This document shows, piece by piece, positions 43,336 to 54,691 of a DNA stretch of 64,000 nt. The position numbers and the translations under genes are program-made. Below the pieces are notes generated by a model. It made no database searches. It was not told the origin of the DNA and saw only the letters and a program-made list of their open reading frames with translations. Source of the stretch: Bradyrhizobium sp. AUGA SZCCT0158. GTDB taxonomy: Bacteria; Pseudomonadota; Alphaproteobacteria; Rhizobiales; Xanthobacteraceae. Position 1 is the stretch's first letter. Each line of letters opens with the position of its first letter. Where the stretch lies: the NCBI RefSeq assembly GCF_018130065.1, contig NZ_JAFCME010000031.1, positions 1 through 64,000 on the forward strand, given 5' to 3'.

Positions 43336-43914
43336 ATGCCCGGGCCTTCGAGCGGCTTGTTGCGCGCTGGCATTGCGCTGAAGCTCAACCAGGTCAAGCG
43401 CGCGACGCAATCCTATCTGCGCGACCGGACCGACCAGGCCACCGGCACCGTCACCTCCTACGCGATCGCCGCCGGTCTCTTCGCGGCCGCCGGTATTTTT
43501 CTGATCGCGGCGCTCCTCGTCGGCGCAGCAGCGCTGTTTCGCTGGGTTGAAATCAACTACGGACAGTTTTGGGCGTTCGGCGCCATCGGCGGCCTGCTCG
43601 CGGTCATCGCCGGCATCTGCGCCGCGGTAGCCGTCATCAAGCTCAAGCGCCCTCCGCCGCAGTTCCCGTCGCTCGCCAGCCGCTTGCGGGTGGCGATCAA
43701 GGCCAGCCCCGTGAAGCCCGATCAGATCGAGGCCGTCCGGGATACCGCCGCGGCGATCCTGCAAGCCCCTGCGGCGCCGGTTGGACATCGGAGGCGGCGA
43801 AGCCGGCCGGGGCACGGCAATAGAAACGCGAATATCGGCTTGATCCTGATGGCAAGCTTGTTGGGCTACGCGGCGGTGCGGCGGCGGCAACAGGCACGAC
43901 ACGCGGGGATCTGA
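43336..43914 (+). CDS. Phage-holin-like two-span membrane protein
   Basis: 192 residues. Two hydrophobic segments (about 43-69 and 79-102) are separated by a short loop and followed by a long basic tail with RRRRSRP; a third weaker segment lies at 168-183. This pattern fits holin-like/DUF1469 membrane proteins induced by stress in rhizobia. It overlaps the next gene (TGATG at 43912). No enzyme function is evident. Confidence 0.72.
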   Translation: MPGPSSGLLRAGIALKLNQVKRATQSYLRDRTDQATGTVTSYAIAAGLFAAAGIFLIAALLVGAAALFRWVEINYGQFWAFGAIGGLLAVIAGICAAVAVIKLKRPPPQFPSLASRLRVAIKASPVKPDQIEAVRDTAAAILQAPAAPVGHRRRRSRPGHGNRNANIGLILMASLLGYAAVRRRQQARHAGI

Positions 43915-45035
43915 TGTCCCGCGCCCACTCCGACCATACGGACAATCTGATCCTGATTGCGGCCACCACCCTCGTGATCCTGACCGCGCAGCGCTATTTC
44001 CAGACGTCCGCGCCTGAACACGCCAATCCCGCGACCGATCCGGCGGTCACCAAAGGCAACGACTTTACCCCCGAACTTTCCCAACGCGGCCGCGGGCGGC
44101 GCGCGCGCAGCCCGTTCAGCATTCCCTGGGCGGGCTGGAAAGACATTCTGTGGCGCACCTATCAGCAGGCCAATGACGACCGCCTGCTCGCCACGGCCGC
44201 AGGCGTGGTCTTCTTCGGCCTGCTCGCGGTGTTCCCAGCCGTGACGGCGCTGGTTTCTTCCTATGGCCTGTTCGCCGATCCCTCGACCATCGGCGCCAAC
44301 CTGCAGACGCTGGCGCTGATGCTGCCGGAAGGCTCGTTCCAGATCGTGCAGGACCAGATTGCGCGTGTGCTCGACAAGGGCAGCACTGCGCTCGGCGGAG
44401 CCTTCCTGTTCGGCCTCGCCCTTGCAATCTGGAGTGCCAACGCGGGGGTCAAAGCCGTGATCGACGCCCTCAACGCGGTCGATGGAGAACGGGAGAAGCG
44501 CAGCTTCATCAGGTTGAACCTGATTTCGCTGGCGTTCACGATCAGCGGGATCGCGGCGCTGTTGTTGATGGTCGGGGCCGTGGTGGCGTTTCCTTTGGCG
44601 CTCAATCATCTGGGCCTGCCTCCGGACATCCTGTTCATCGTGAGCCTGGCGCGTTGGCCGTTCTTGTTCGCGGTGCTGCTGGCGGCGCTCGGCGTTCTCT
44701 ACCGGTTCGGACCGAGCCGGCGCCCGGCGCAGTGGAAATGGCTCAGTGTCGGCACGCTGCTCGCCGCCCTGCTGTGGATCGCCGGCTCCGCGGCGCTGTC
44801 CTGGTATCTGTCGAACTTCGGCAATTACAATGCGACCTACGGTTCGCTCGGCGCCGCCATCGGCCTGATGATGTGGATGTGGATGTCGGCCATCATCGTG
44901 CTGTTCGGCGCGGAACTGAATTCGGAAATCGAGCACCAGACCGCGGTCGATACCACCGCCGGCCACCCAAAGCCGATGGGCAACCGTGGCGCCACCATGG
45001 CCGATACGCTGGGACCGGCGGTTCCAGCCTCCTGA
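43914..45035 (+). CDS. YihY/BrkB-family inner-membrane protein
   Basis: 373 residues. An N-terminal hydrophobic segment and a basic linker (RGRGRRARS) precede the YihY core: DDRLLATAAGVVFFGLLAVF, VIDALNAVDGEREKRSFIR, LPPDILFIVSLARWPFLFAV, YGSLGAAIGLMMWMWMSAII and VLFGAELNSEIEHQTA. There are six to seven spans. The family was once called RNase BN in error; its real role is unknown. It is cotranscribed with the holin-like gene. Confidence 0.9.
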   Translation: MSRAHSDHTDNLILIAATTLVILTAQRYFQTSAPEHANPATDPAVTKGNDFTPELSQRGRGRRARSPFSIPWAGWKDILWRTYQQANDDRLLATAAGVVFFGLLAVFPAVTALVSSYGLFADPSTIGANLQTLALMLPEGSFQIVQDQIARVLDKGSTALGGAFLFGLALAIWSANAGVKAVIDALNAVDGEREKRSFIRLNLISLAFTISGIAALLLMVGAVVAFPLALNHLGLPPDILFIVSLARWPFLFAVLLAALGVLYRFGPSRRPAQWKWLSVGTLLAALLWIAGSAALSWYLSNFGNYNATYGSLGAAIGLMMWMWMSAIIVLFGAELNSEIEHQTAVDTTAGHPKPMGNRGATMADTLGPAVPAS

Positions 45036-45169
45036 AAGAACACTAGACCCGCGAATCAACATTGATGCTAAGGTCGTTGCGCTTGGGGGAGCGCAAACCG
45101 GACGATGCCTGACGACACCAGCGTTTTCCCGGGCGGGGGTAGTTCGGACCTGAAGGCGTAGCGCGCGAC

Positions 45170-46630
45170 ATGATTCGCATTTCGACGATTTTTATCGCCA
45201 TCTGCATGGTGCTGGTCGCAGCCTCGCTTGGCTTGGTCCTGCATGCGGTCGCCGGTATCAGCGGAACCGAATCCGCGATCGTGGCGCTGACGGCGCTGAC
45301 CTTCCTGATCCTCTACAACGCAGTTTCGATGCGGCTGCGCGATCGCTCCGATGTCGGCAGCCAGATCGCGGACCTGTCCCGCGGCACCGCCGACCTCGCC
45401 CGCCAGGTCGCCGAATTCGGCCGCCGGCTCGCGGCCGTCGAGGGCCGCGTGGTGTCGGCGAATTCCGCCAGCAGCGACCGCATCCAGGCCGTGGTCGGCG
45501 AGATCAATGAACTCGGCGTGCTGGTCAAGCAGCTCGCGGTCTCCGTCGCCAGCCATGAGGATTTGATTGCCTCGGGCGCCGCTGCCGCGCCACCGGCACC
45601 GGCACCGATCGTGGCTGCGCCTGTCGCCGGGCCGCAAATCTCACCACCATTGTCCATCGAATCCGCAGCGCCGCCCGTCATCGCCAGGCCGGCACCCGTC
45701 GCGCCGGCCGAAGCCGCCGCGCGCAGCCAGCCGCAGCTTCTCGCCGCGGTGAAGAACGCCATCGAGGAGAACCGGCTCGACATCTATCTGCAGCCGATGG
45801 TGACGCTGCCGCAGCGCAAGGTGCGCTTCTACGAGGCGGTGACGCGGCTGCGCGACGACAACGACCAGATTCTTGCCGCCGACGATTTCATCGCCACCGC
45901 CGAAGCCGGCGGCCTGATGGGGCGCATCGACCACATGGTGATGCTGCGCTGTGTGCAGGTGCTGCGCCGCCTGATGGTGCGCAACAAGGATGTCGGCGTG
46001 TTCTGCAACGTCTCCGCGGCGACGCTGGCCAATCCCACCACCTTCGCGCAATGCCTCGACTTCCTCGAAGCCAATCGCGCGCTGGCGCCGTCCTTCGTGC
46101 TCGAGTTCAAGCAGGCCACGTTCCGCAACCTCGGCCCGACCGAGAGCGAGCATCTCGCGGCGCTGTCGCAGCGCGGCTACCGTTTCTCGATCGACCATGT
46201 CAGCGACCTCCGGGTCGAACCGCGGGAACTCGCCGACCGCGGCGTCCGCTTCATCAAGGTTCCAGCGGCGCTGCTGCTCGATCCGAGGCAGAGCTCGACG
46301 TCGGACATTCACCCCTCTGACCTGTCGGATCTGCTCGGCCGCTTCGGCATCGACCTGATTGCCGAAAAGATCGAGGGCGAGCGCGCGGTGGTCGATCTCT
46401 TGGATTTCGACGTGCGGTTCGGCCAGGGCTTCCTGTTCGCGCCGCCCCGGCCGTTGCGGCCCGAGGGGGCATCTGCTACCGGCGGGACGACTTCGAACAG
46501 CACCAATGGTTCCAATGGCCCAAGCCCGCCTGCAAGCCCCCCCGCTCCCGTCGCCAGCCCGGCGATCGAACCTTCGACGCGGGCGACCGGCAATGCCGCG
46601 CTGGCCCGCCGCGCCGCCGGACCGGGCTAA
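45170..46630 (+). CDS. Membrane-anchored degenerate EAL-domain protein (TipF-like)
   Basis: 486 residues. Two N-terminal spans (about 4-28 and 35-51), then a coiled coil (about 60-125, SQIADLSRGTADLARQVAEF), a Pro/Ala linker, an EAL domain (about 190-430), and a low-complexity end. EAL reads EAV, the usual Glu of the central strand is LEFKQ, and the DDFG loop is DHVSD, so it is probably not an active c-di-GMP phosphodiesterase. The whole layout recalls TipF, the c-di-GMP receptor of Caulobacter that directs flagellum placement. Binding and role are inferred. Confidence 0.78.
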   Translation: MIRISTIFIAICMVLVAASLGLVLHAVAGISGTESAIVALTALTFLILYNAVSMRLRDRSDVGSQIADLSRGTADLARQVAEFGRRLAAVEGRVVSANSASSDRIQAVVGEINELGVLVKQLAVSVASHEDLIASGAAAAPPAPAPIVAAPVAGPQISPPLSIESAAPPVIARPAPVAPAEAAARSQPQLLAAVKNAIEENRLDIYLQPMVTLPQRKVRFYEAVTRLRDDNDQILAADDFIATAEAGGLMGRIDHMVMLRCVQVLRRLMVRNKDVGVFCNVSAATLANPTTFAQCLDFLEANRALAPSFVLEFKQATFRNLGPTESEHLAALSQRGYRFSIDHVSDLRVEPRELADRGVRFIKVPAALLLDPRQSSTSDIHPSDLSDLLGRFGIDLIAEKIEGERAVVDLLDFDVRFGQGFLFAPPRPLRPEGASATGGTTSNSTNGSNGPSPPASPPAPVASPAIEPSTRATGNAALARRAAGPG

Positions 46631-46645
46631 CCGGCGCCCGATGTC

Positions 46646-47500
46646 ATGACCGCACTCCGGTTCGTCGAAAAACTGAGCGACCTCGTCGATGGCGTGGAAG
46701 TCATCCTGTCCGATATCTGGGGCGTGGTGCACAACGGGCTCGAGGCATTTCCCGAGGCCTGCGCGGCGCTGCATACCTTTCGCCAGCGCGGCGGCACCGT
46801 CATCCTCATCACCAACGCGCCGCGGCCCGCTGATTCGGTGCAGCGGCAGTTGCGCAAGCTCGGCGTTGCCGACGAGACCTATGACGCGATCGTCTCTTCC
46901 GGCGATCTGACCCGGCACTTTGTCGCCGACCATCCGGGGCAGAAAGTTTTCTGGCTCGGTCCGGAGCGCGACAATTCGATCTACCGCGGCCTTGATCCGG
47001 TGATGGCTCCGCTCGAACAGGCTGATTACATTGTCTGCACCGGACCGTTCGACGACGAAACCGAATCGGCTGAAGATTATCGCGCGATGATGCTGCAGGC
47101 GCGCGAGCGCAAGCTGCCGCTGATCTGCGCCAACCCTGACATCGTCGTCGAACGCGGCGACCGGCTGGTCTATTGCGCGGGCGCGATCGCCGAGCTCTAT
47201 CGCGAACTCGGCGGCGAGGTGATCTTCTACGGCAAGCCGCACCGGCCGATCTATGAACGCGCGATGGCGCTCGCCGCCGAGCACCGCGGCCATGCCGCCC
47301 CGCTCGACCGGGTGCTGGCGATCGGCGATTCCGTCCGCACCGACCTCACCGGTGCATTGGGTTTCGGCATCGACTGCCTGTTCGTGACCCGCGGCATCCA
47401 TTCCGAGGAATTCGAAGGCATCGACCAGCTCGACCCGGCCTCGGTCAGGGAATTGTTCGGCCATCCGCCAAAGGCGTTGATGCGGGAACTGAAGTGGTAG
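46646..47500 (+). CDS. HAD-superfamily class IIA hydrolase (TIGR01459 type)
   Basis: 284 residues. LSDIWGVVHNG holds the nucleophile Asp but, unlike most HADs, has Trp where the second Asp normally stands (DIWG for DxDG). ILITNAPRPADSVQRQLRKL, GKPHRPIYERAM and LAIGDSVRTDLTGALGFGID are the remaining motifs. Such proteins hydrolyse small phosphates; the TIGR01459 subgroup is alphaproteobacterial with no assigned substrate. Confidence 0.88.
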   Translation: MTALRFVEKLSDLVDGVEVILSDIWGVVHNGLEAFPEACAALHTFRQRGGTVILITNAPRPADSVQRQLRKLGVADETYDAIVSSGDLTRHFVADHPGQKVFWLGPERDNSIYRGLDPVMAPLEQADYIVCTGPFDDETESAEDYRAMMLQARERKLPLICANPDIVVERGDRLVYCAGAIAELYRELGGEVIFYGKPHRPIYERAMALAAEHRGHAAPLDRVLAIGDSVRTDLTGALGFGIDCLFVTRGIHSEEFEGIDQLDPASVRELFGHPPKALMRELKW

Positions 47501-47517
47501 TGGCGGCACGCGCCTCT

Positions 47518-47655
47518 TCTCCCTCGCCCCGCTCTTGCGGGGAGAGGGTTGGGATGAGGGGCCTCTCTCGGCGAATTCTGAAGATGTGGTGAGAGCGGTA
47601 CCCCCTCACCCGGCGCTACGCGCCGACCTCTCTCCGCAAGCGGGGCGAGGTTAAG
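47518..47655. repeat. Inverted repeat (TCTCCCTCGCCCCGCTCTTGCGG family)
   Basis: Arms CTCGCCCCGCTCTTGCGGGG and CCGCAAGCGGGGCGAG with an inner ATGAGGGG/CCCCTCAC pair. Related to 19508-19645 and 25847-25992. It lies between convergent genes. Confidence 0.8.
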
Positions 47656-47673
47656 AAAGAAGCTAGAGCAACT

Positions 47674-48069
47674 TTACGCCGTCGCCATGTCCGGGAAGAC
47701 CGCCTCGATCTTGGTCTTCAGCGTCGCCGCGTTGAACGGCTTGACGATGTAATTGTTCACGCCGGCCTTCTTGGCCGCGATCACGTTCTCGGTTTTGGAT
47801 TCCGCCGTGATCATGATGAAGGGCGTGGTGGCCAAATTGGGATCGGCACGGACTTCCTTGAGCAGGTCGTAGCCGGTCATCGGCTCCATGTTCCAGTCGG
47901 AAATCACGAGCCCGTATTTCTTGCCGCGCATCTTGTTCAGCGCTTCCGAACCGTCGCTGGCATCGTCGATATTCTCAAAGCCAAGCTGCTTCAAAAGATT
48001 TCGGATGATCCGGATCATGGTGTTGTAGTCATCGACCACCAGAACCGACATCGACAAATCAACCGCCAT
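47674..48069 (-). CDS. CheY-like single-domain response regulator
   Basis: 131 residues from the ATG at 48069, which has GGGGGAAG upstream. A receiver domain only: acidic pair Asp13-Asp14, phospho-acceptor Asp58 (VISDWNM), Thr87 (MITAESK) and Lys109 (IVKPF). The sequence (LLKQLGFENIDDASDGSEAL, VISDWNMEPMTGYDLLKEVR) is close to chemotaxis CheY. No che genes lie nearby, so it may be an orphan used by a distant chemotaxis or motility kinase. Confidence 0.92.
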   Translation of the reverse strand: MAVDLSMSVLVVDDYNTMIRIIRNLLKQLGFENIDDASDGSEALNKMRGKKYGLVISDWNMEPMTGYDLLKEVRADPNLATTPFIMITAESKTENVIAAKKAGVNNYIVKPFNAATLKTKIEAVFPDMATA

Positions 48070-48311
48070 CTCTTCCCCCACTAACGCTTACGCCACTAAA
48101 TATCGGCAGGCCTGCGCGACCCGCAGTCCTCGCCCCACCCCTAGCATCAAGGCGTTAAACAGCGCGTTAATCGGGCGCGGCTGGATTGCCTCGGTTTTGA
48201 ACCAAAGCCGTCCGGCTTGACTTCGCCCGCGCGCCCACGTCACGGTCCGGCCGCGCGCATCGCGACCCAAGGTCTTTTTGAATCCGCAAGAATCCTGCAA
48301 GAATCCGTCAC

Positions 48312-49283
48312 ATGACAACTGGTTTTACCGTTATTCGAGACACCACCCCCGCCGCCGACATCCCCAAAGGGGCGGTGGTCGCCATGGGCAATTTCGACGG
48401 CGTCCATCTCGGTCACCGCGCCGTGATTGCGGCTGCGCTGAACATGGGGCACGCCCACGGCAAACCCGCTTTTGCGGTAACCTTCGAGCCGCATCCGCGC
48501 AGCTTTTTCAGCCCGAACAGCCCGCAATTCCGTCTCACGGACGAGACCAACAAGCTGCGGCTCCTGGCCGCCACCGGGCTCGCCGGCGCCGTGGTGATGA
48601 CCTTCGACAAGGGCCGCGCCGGAACGTCGGCGCAAGATTTCATTCACCATGACCTGATCGGCCGGCTCGGCATCAGCGGCATCGCGGTCGGCTACGACTT
48701 CCATTTCGGCAAAGGCCGGGTCGGCTCGCCGAGCCTCCTGGTCAGCGAGGCGCCGCGGCTCGGGATCGAGGTCGACGTCCAGGCCCATGTCGACATCGCC
48801 GAGCGGCCGGTGTCCTCCAGCGCCATCCGCATGGCGCTGGCGGAGGGCCAGATCGACGACGCCACCGCGATGCTGGGCGGACCGTGGTTTGCGACCGGCG
48901 AGGTGATCCATGGCGAGAAGCGCGGCCGCGACCTCGGCTATCCCACCGCCAACATCCGGCTCGACAAGAACTGCGCGCTCAAGCACGGCATCTATGCGGT
49001 GCGGGTCGGCCGCGGAGCCGAGCGGCTCAACGGCGTGGCGAGCTATGGCCGCCGTCCGACCTTCGACAATGGCGCGCCGCTGCTGGAAGTGTTCCTGTTC
49101 GACTTCAAAGGCGATCTCTATGGCTCGGTGCTCGACGTCGCCTTCATCGCCTTCATCCGCGATGAACTTAAATTCGACGGCATCGAGGCGTTGATCCGCC
49201 AGATGGACGACGACAGCGCCCGGGCCCGGGCAGCGCTCGCAGCCGCGCCCGATGCGTTTCCGAAGCTTGGAGTGATCGATTGA
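48312..49283 (+). CDS. ribF: Bifunctional riboflavin kinase/FAD synthetase
   Basis: 323 residues. It phosphorylates riboflavin and adenylates FMN to FAD. The N-terminal nucleotidyltransferase half has GAVVAMGNFDGVHLGHRAVI and TFEPHPRSFF. The second half has YDFHFGKGRVGSPSLL, then GEKRGRDLGYPTANIRL and VASYGRRPTFDNG (kinase). It overlaps the acetyltransferase gene downstream (TTGA). ileS and lspA follow, a conserved order in many bacteria. Confidence 0.95.
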   Translation: MTTGFTVIRDTTPAADIPKGAVVAMGNFDGVHLGHRAVIAAALNMGHAHGKPAFAVTFEPHPRSFFSPNSPQFRLTDETNKLRLLAATGLAGAVVMTFDKGRAGTSAQDFIHHDLIGRLGISGIAVGYDFHFGKGRVGSPSLLVSEAPRLGIEVDVQAHVDIAERPVSSSAIRMALAEGQIDDATAMLGGPWFATGEVIHGEKRGRDLGYPTANIRLDKNCALKHGIYAVRVGRGAERLNGVASYGRRPTFDNGAPLLEVFLFDFKGDLYGSVLDVAFIAFIRDELKFDGIEALIRQMDDDSARARAALAAAPDAFPKLGVID

Positions 49284-49834
49284 GCAGAAGCGAAAAGCAA
49301 AAGATGCTTGCGGGCGAACTGTATCGCCCCGACGCCGAACTCGGCGCGGAACAGGCGGTCAACAAGGCCTGGCTGGCGCGCTACAATGCGGCGCTGGCGC
49401 AGCCGGTCTCGGAACGGCACGCGTTGCTCTGCGAACGCCTGGGCCATGTCGGCAAGGATGCCGTGATCCGGCCGCCGTTCTTTTGCGACTACGGCTACAA
49501 CATCCGCCTCGGCGACGGCGTGTTCATGAACTTCAACTGCGTCATCCTCGATGTCGTCGAGGTCTCGATCGGCGACCGCACCCAGATCGGACCCGCGGTG
49601 CAGATTTACGCGGCCGACCATCCCCGCGACGCCAGGACACGGCGCGAAGGCCTCGAATTCGGGCGCCCGGTCCGGATCGGCAGCGACGTCTGGATTGGCG
49701 GCGGTGCCATCATCCTGCCGGGCGTCACCATCGGCGACGGTGCGGTGATCGGCGCCGGCAGCGTGGTCACGCGCGACGTCGGCGCTGAGGTGACCGTCAC
49801 GGGAAACCCGGCAAGGCCGAAACGGTCGTCCTGA
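49280..49834 (+). CDS. maa: Maltose/galactoside O-acetyltransferase-like enzyme
   Basis: 184 residues from a TTG at 49280 overlapping the ribF stop; it is chosen because SEKQKMLAGELYRPD is the usual family start, while an ATG at 49304 would lose part of it. A left-handed beta-helix hexapeptide protein: FCDYGYNIRLGDGVFMNFNC, AVQIYAADHPRD and WIGGGAIILPGVTIGDG, with the catalytic His of the ADHP loop. It moves acetyl from acetyl-CoA to sugars. Confidence 0.88.
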   Translation: MSRSEKQKMLAGELYRPDAELGAEQAVNKAWLARYNAALAQPVSERHALLCERLGHVGKDAVIRPPFFCDYGYNIRLGDGVFMNFNCVILDVVEVSIGDRTQIGPAVQIYAADHPRDARTRREGLEFGRPVRIGSDVWIGGGAIILPGVTIGDGAVIGAGSVVTRDVGAEVTVTGNPARPKRSS

Positions 49835-50027
49835 GATGCGGGGCCCGGCGGGCCTTTGCGATTTCCGCTTCCGGCTGCTATGGAAAGCCCATGTTTGCGC
49901 GGCGCACCATCCCCATTAGCGGCCCGGCTTCCGCCTGAGCTTTGGCTCGGCGCAAGACCGGGATTTCCCCGTTTACCCCGCGAATGACCAGCGTATCTCG
50001 CGCCTTTTCAGCCAAACCAGAGCATTC

Positions 50028-53036
<3,009 letters not shown>

Positions 53037-53043
53037 AATTCTA

Positions 53044-53170
53044 TCGTCGTCCCTGCGAACGCAGGGACCCATAACCACCGGCGTCTGAGATCGACAAAGG
53101 AAGATGACCCAAAGTCTTTCCAACAAAATCCGACACGGCGTATGGGTCCCGGCCTTCGCCGGGACGACAC
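53044..53170. repeat. Intergenic inverted repeat
   Basis: CGTCGTCCCTGCGAACGCAG with GGACCCATAACC at one end and GGGTCCCGGCCTTCGCCGGG with ACGACACC at the other are complementary arms, of the type also seen at 21552-21703. Confidence 0.7.
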
Positions 53171-53195
53171 CGGAGTTTGTGTCGGGCACGTCGCC

Positions 53196-53693
53196 ATGAG
53201 CCCTCACCTCCGCCCCGGCATCATCGCCGCCGTCGCAGCCCTGGTGCTCGACCAGGCTTCGAAACTCTGGCTGCTGTTCGTGTTCGATATCGGCCGGCGG
53301 GGCGCGGTGAAGGTGACGCCGTTTTTCGATCTGGTGCTGGCCTGGAATGTCGGGATCAGCTTCGGCTGGTTCCAGAACGACGGTTTTCTGGCCCAGGCTA
53401 TCCTGACCGCGATCAAGGCGGTGGCCGTGGTCGTTCTGGCGGTCTGGATGGCCCACTCGCGCAATTGGCTGGCCACCGTGGCGCTTGGCCTGATCATCGG
53501 CGGGGCTATTGGTAACGCCATCGACCGGATCGCCTATGGCGCGGTGGTCGATTTTGCCCTTTTCCACGTCCAGATCGGGGGAAATACCTTCAATTGGTAC
53601 GTGTTTAACCTTGCGGATGTGGCCATTGTTGCCGGGGTAGCAGGCCTATTGTATGATTCCTTCCTGGGGGTACCCGCCGCAAAAGCGCCCTGA
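53196..53693 (+). CDS. lspA: Lipoprotein signal peptidase (signal peptidase II)
   Basis: 165 residues from the ATG at 53196, upstream of which lies repeat. The aspartyl protease in the membrane removes signal peptides of prolipoproteins. The two catalytic Asp are Asp119 (GAVVDF) and Asp141 (FNLADVAIV). NVGISFGWFQ and GGAIGNAIDRI are the other conserved parts, with four spans. It is downstream of ileS as in many bacteria. Confidence 0.94.
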   Translation: MSPHLRPGIIAAVAALVLDQASKLWLLFVFDIGRRGAVKVTPFFDLVLAWNVGISFGWFQNDGFLAQAILTAIKAVAVVVLAVWMAHSRNWLATVALGLIIGGAIGNAIDRIAYGAVVDFALFHVQIGGNTFNWYVFNLADVAIVAGVAGLLYDSFLGVPAAKAP

Positions 53694-53774
53694 TCCCGGT
53701 CGATACGGGCCGTTGGCGGCTCCTTGGCGGTAATATTGCCTCGCAAACTCGGGATTGTGCCTCTAGGCCAGCCG

Positions 53775-53812
53775 GCAAGTTTTGTAGAAATTTGCAAGTT
53801 GTGCGGAAATTT
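53775..53812 (+). repeat. Two 19-base tandem repeats
   Basis: GCAAGTTTTGTAGAAATTT and GCAAGTTGTGCGGAAATTT follow each other without gap, differing at three places, ending three bases before the ATG at 53816. They could be an operator or a replication slip. Confidence 0.7.
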
Positions 53813-53815
53813 GAA

Positions 53816-54538
53816 ATGGGAACGAGCGCGATGCGCGAGACCGAAGCCAGCTTCTGGATGGTGCAGACAACCTCGCTGACGCGGGCGATGCGGTTCGCCG
53901 CCATTGCCCTGGGCGTCGGCCTCGTGATGGCCGCCGGTCCCGTGCGCGCGGCCGATGACGATGACGAAGACGACAGGACCTTCGAGGAAAAGATCATCGG
54001 CAACATCATGAGCGGCCTCGGCGGCAAGAACATGGAAAGCAAGGGCATCGAATACCGCGAGCGTTCCCCGCTGGTGGTGCCCCCGAAACTCGATCTGCCG
54101 CAGCCGGCCTCTTCGGCCGCAGCAAATGCGCCGAACTGGCCAAAGGATCCCGACGAGGCACGCCGCAAGGCTGCGATCGCGGCCCGCAAGAAAGAGAACA
54201 AGGACAACTCCCAGTCGGCTCGAGCCCTGTCGCCGGCAGAACTCAACGTCGGCAGAACCGCCGCGCCCGCCCGCACCAATAACGATCCGGTCCAGCCGGG
54301 CGTCACCAACAACGCCCCGCAACTGAGCCCATCGCAGCTCGGCTATGAAGGCGGTTTGTTCGGCATGTTCAAGGGCAACAAGGCCGAGTCGGCGGAGTTC
54401 AAGGGCGAACCGCCGCGACAGTCGCTGGTCGAGCCTCCGGCTGGGTACCAGACGCCCTCGCCGAACTTTGCCTACGGCACCGGGCCCAAGGAATCGCTGA
54501 ACAAGAACTACGACGTCATGACGGGCAAGGAACGCTGA
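53816..54538 (+). CDS. Exported hypothetical protein, acidic and Pro/Ala-rich
   Basis: 240 residues if the ATG at 53816 is used (53831 also possible). A hydrophobic segment (FAAIALGVGLVMAAG) is followed by ADDDDEDD, then FEEKIIGNIMSGLGG, a region rich in Pro and charged residues (ARRKAAIAARKKENKD), and GLFGMFKGNK. No enzyme domain is visible. It is probably a periplasmic or lipoprotein-like spacer. It lies between lspA and the M16 pair; in Bradyrhizobium this position is usual. Confidence 0.68.
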   Translation: MGTSAMRETEASFWMVQTTSLTRAMRFAAIALGVGLVMAAGPVRAADDDDEDDRTFEEKIIGNIMSGLGGKNMESKGIEYRERSPLVVPPKLDLPQPASSAAANAPNWPKDPDEARRKAAIAARKKENKDNSQSARALSPAELNVGRTAAPARTNNDPVQPGVTNNAPQLSPSQLGYEGGLFGMFKGNKAESAEFKGEPPRQSLVEPPAGYQTPSPNFAYGTGPKESLNKNYDVMTGKER

Positions 54539-54691
54539 CGCCAATTTCGGCTCCGCGCCGTCGCCTGCGAGGACCGCTGTTGGAACCGCCAGGCGTTTTG
54601 CTCTCTGCATCGTGACATCAGGCGTGATACGCGCGGTATACGATGCCGCGGCTTTGTCCCGAACGCTTGGGTTCGGGCTTCCAGATAGGTC

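Noticed and set aside
45641..47509. 622-codon open frame on the minus strand
   Set aside because: Shadow of the EAL and HAD genes, which have clear motifs.
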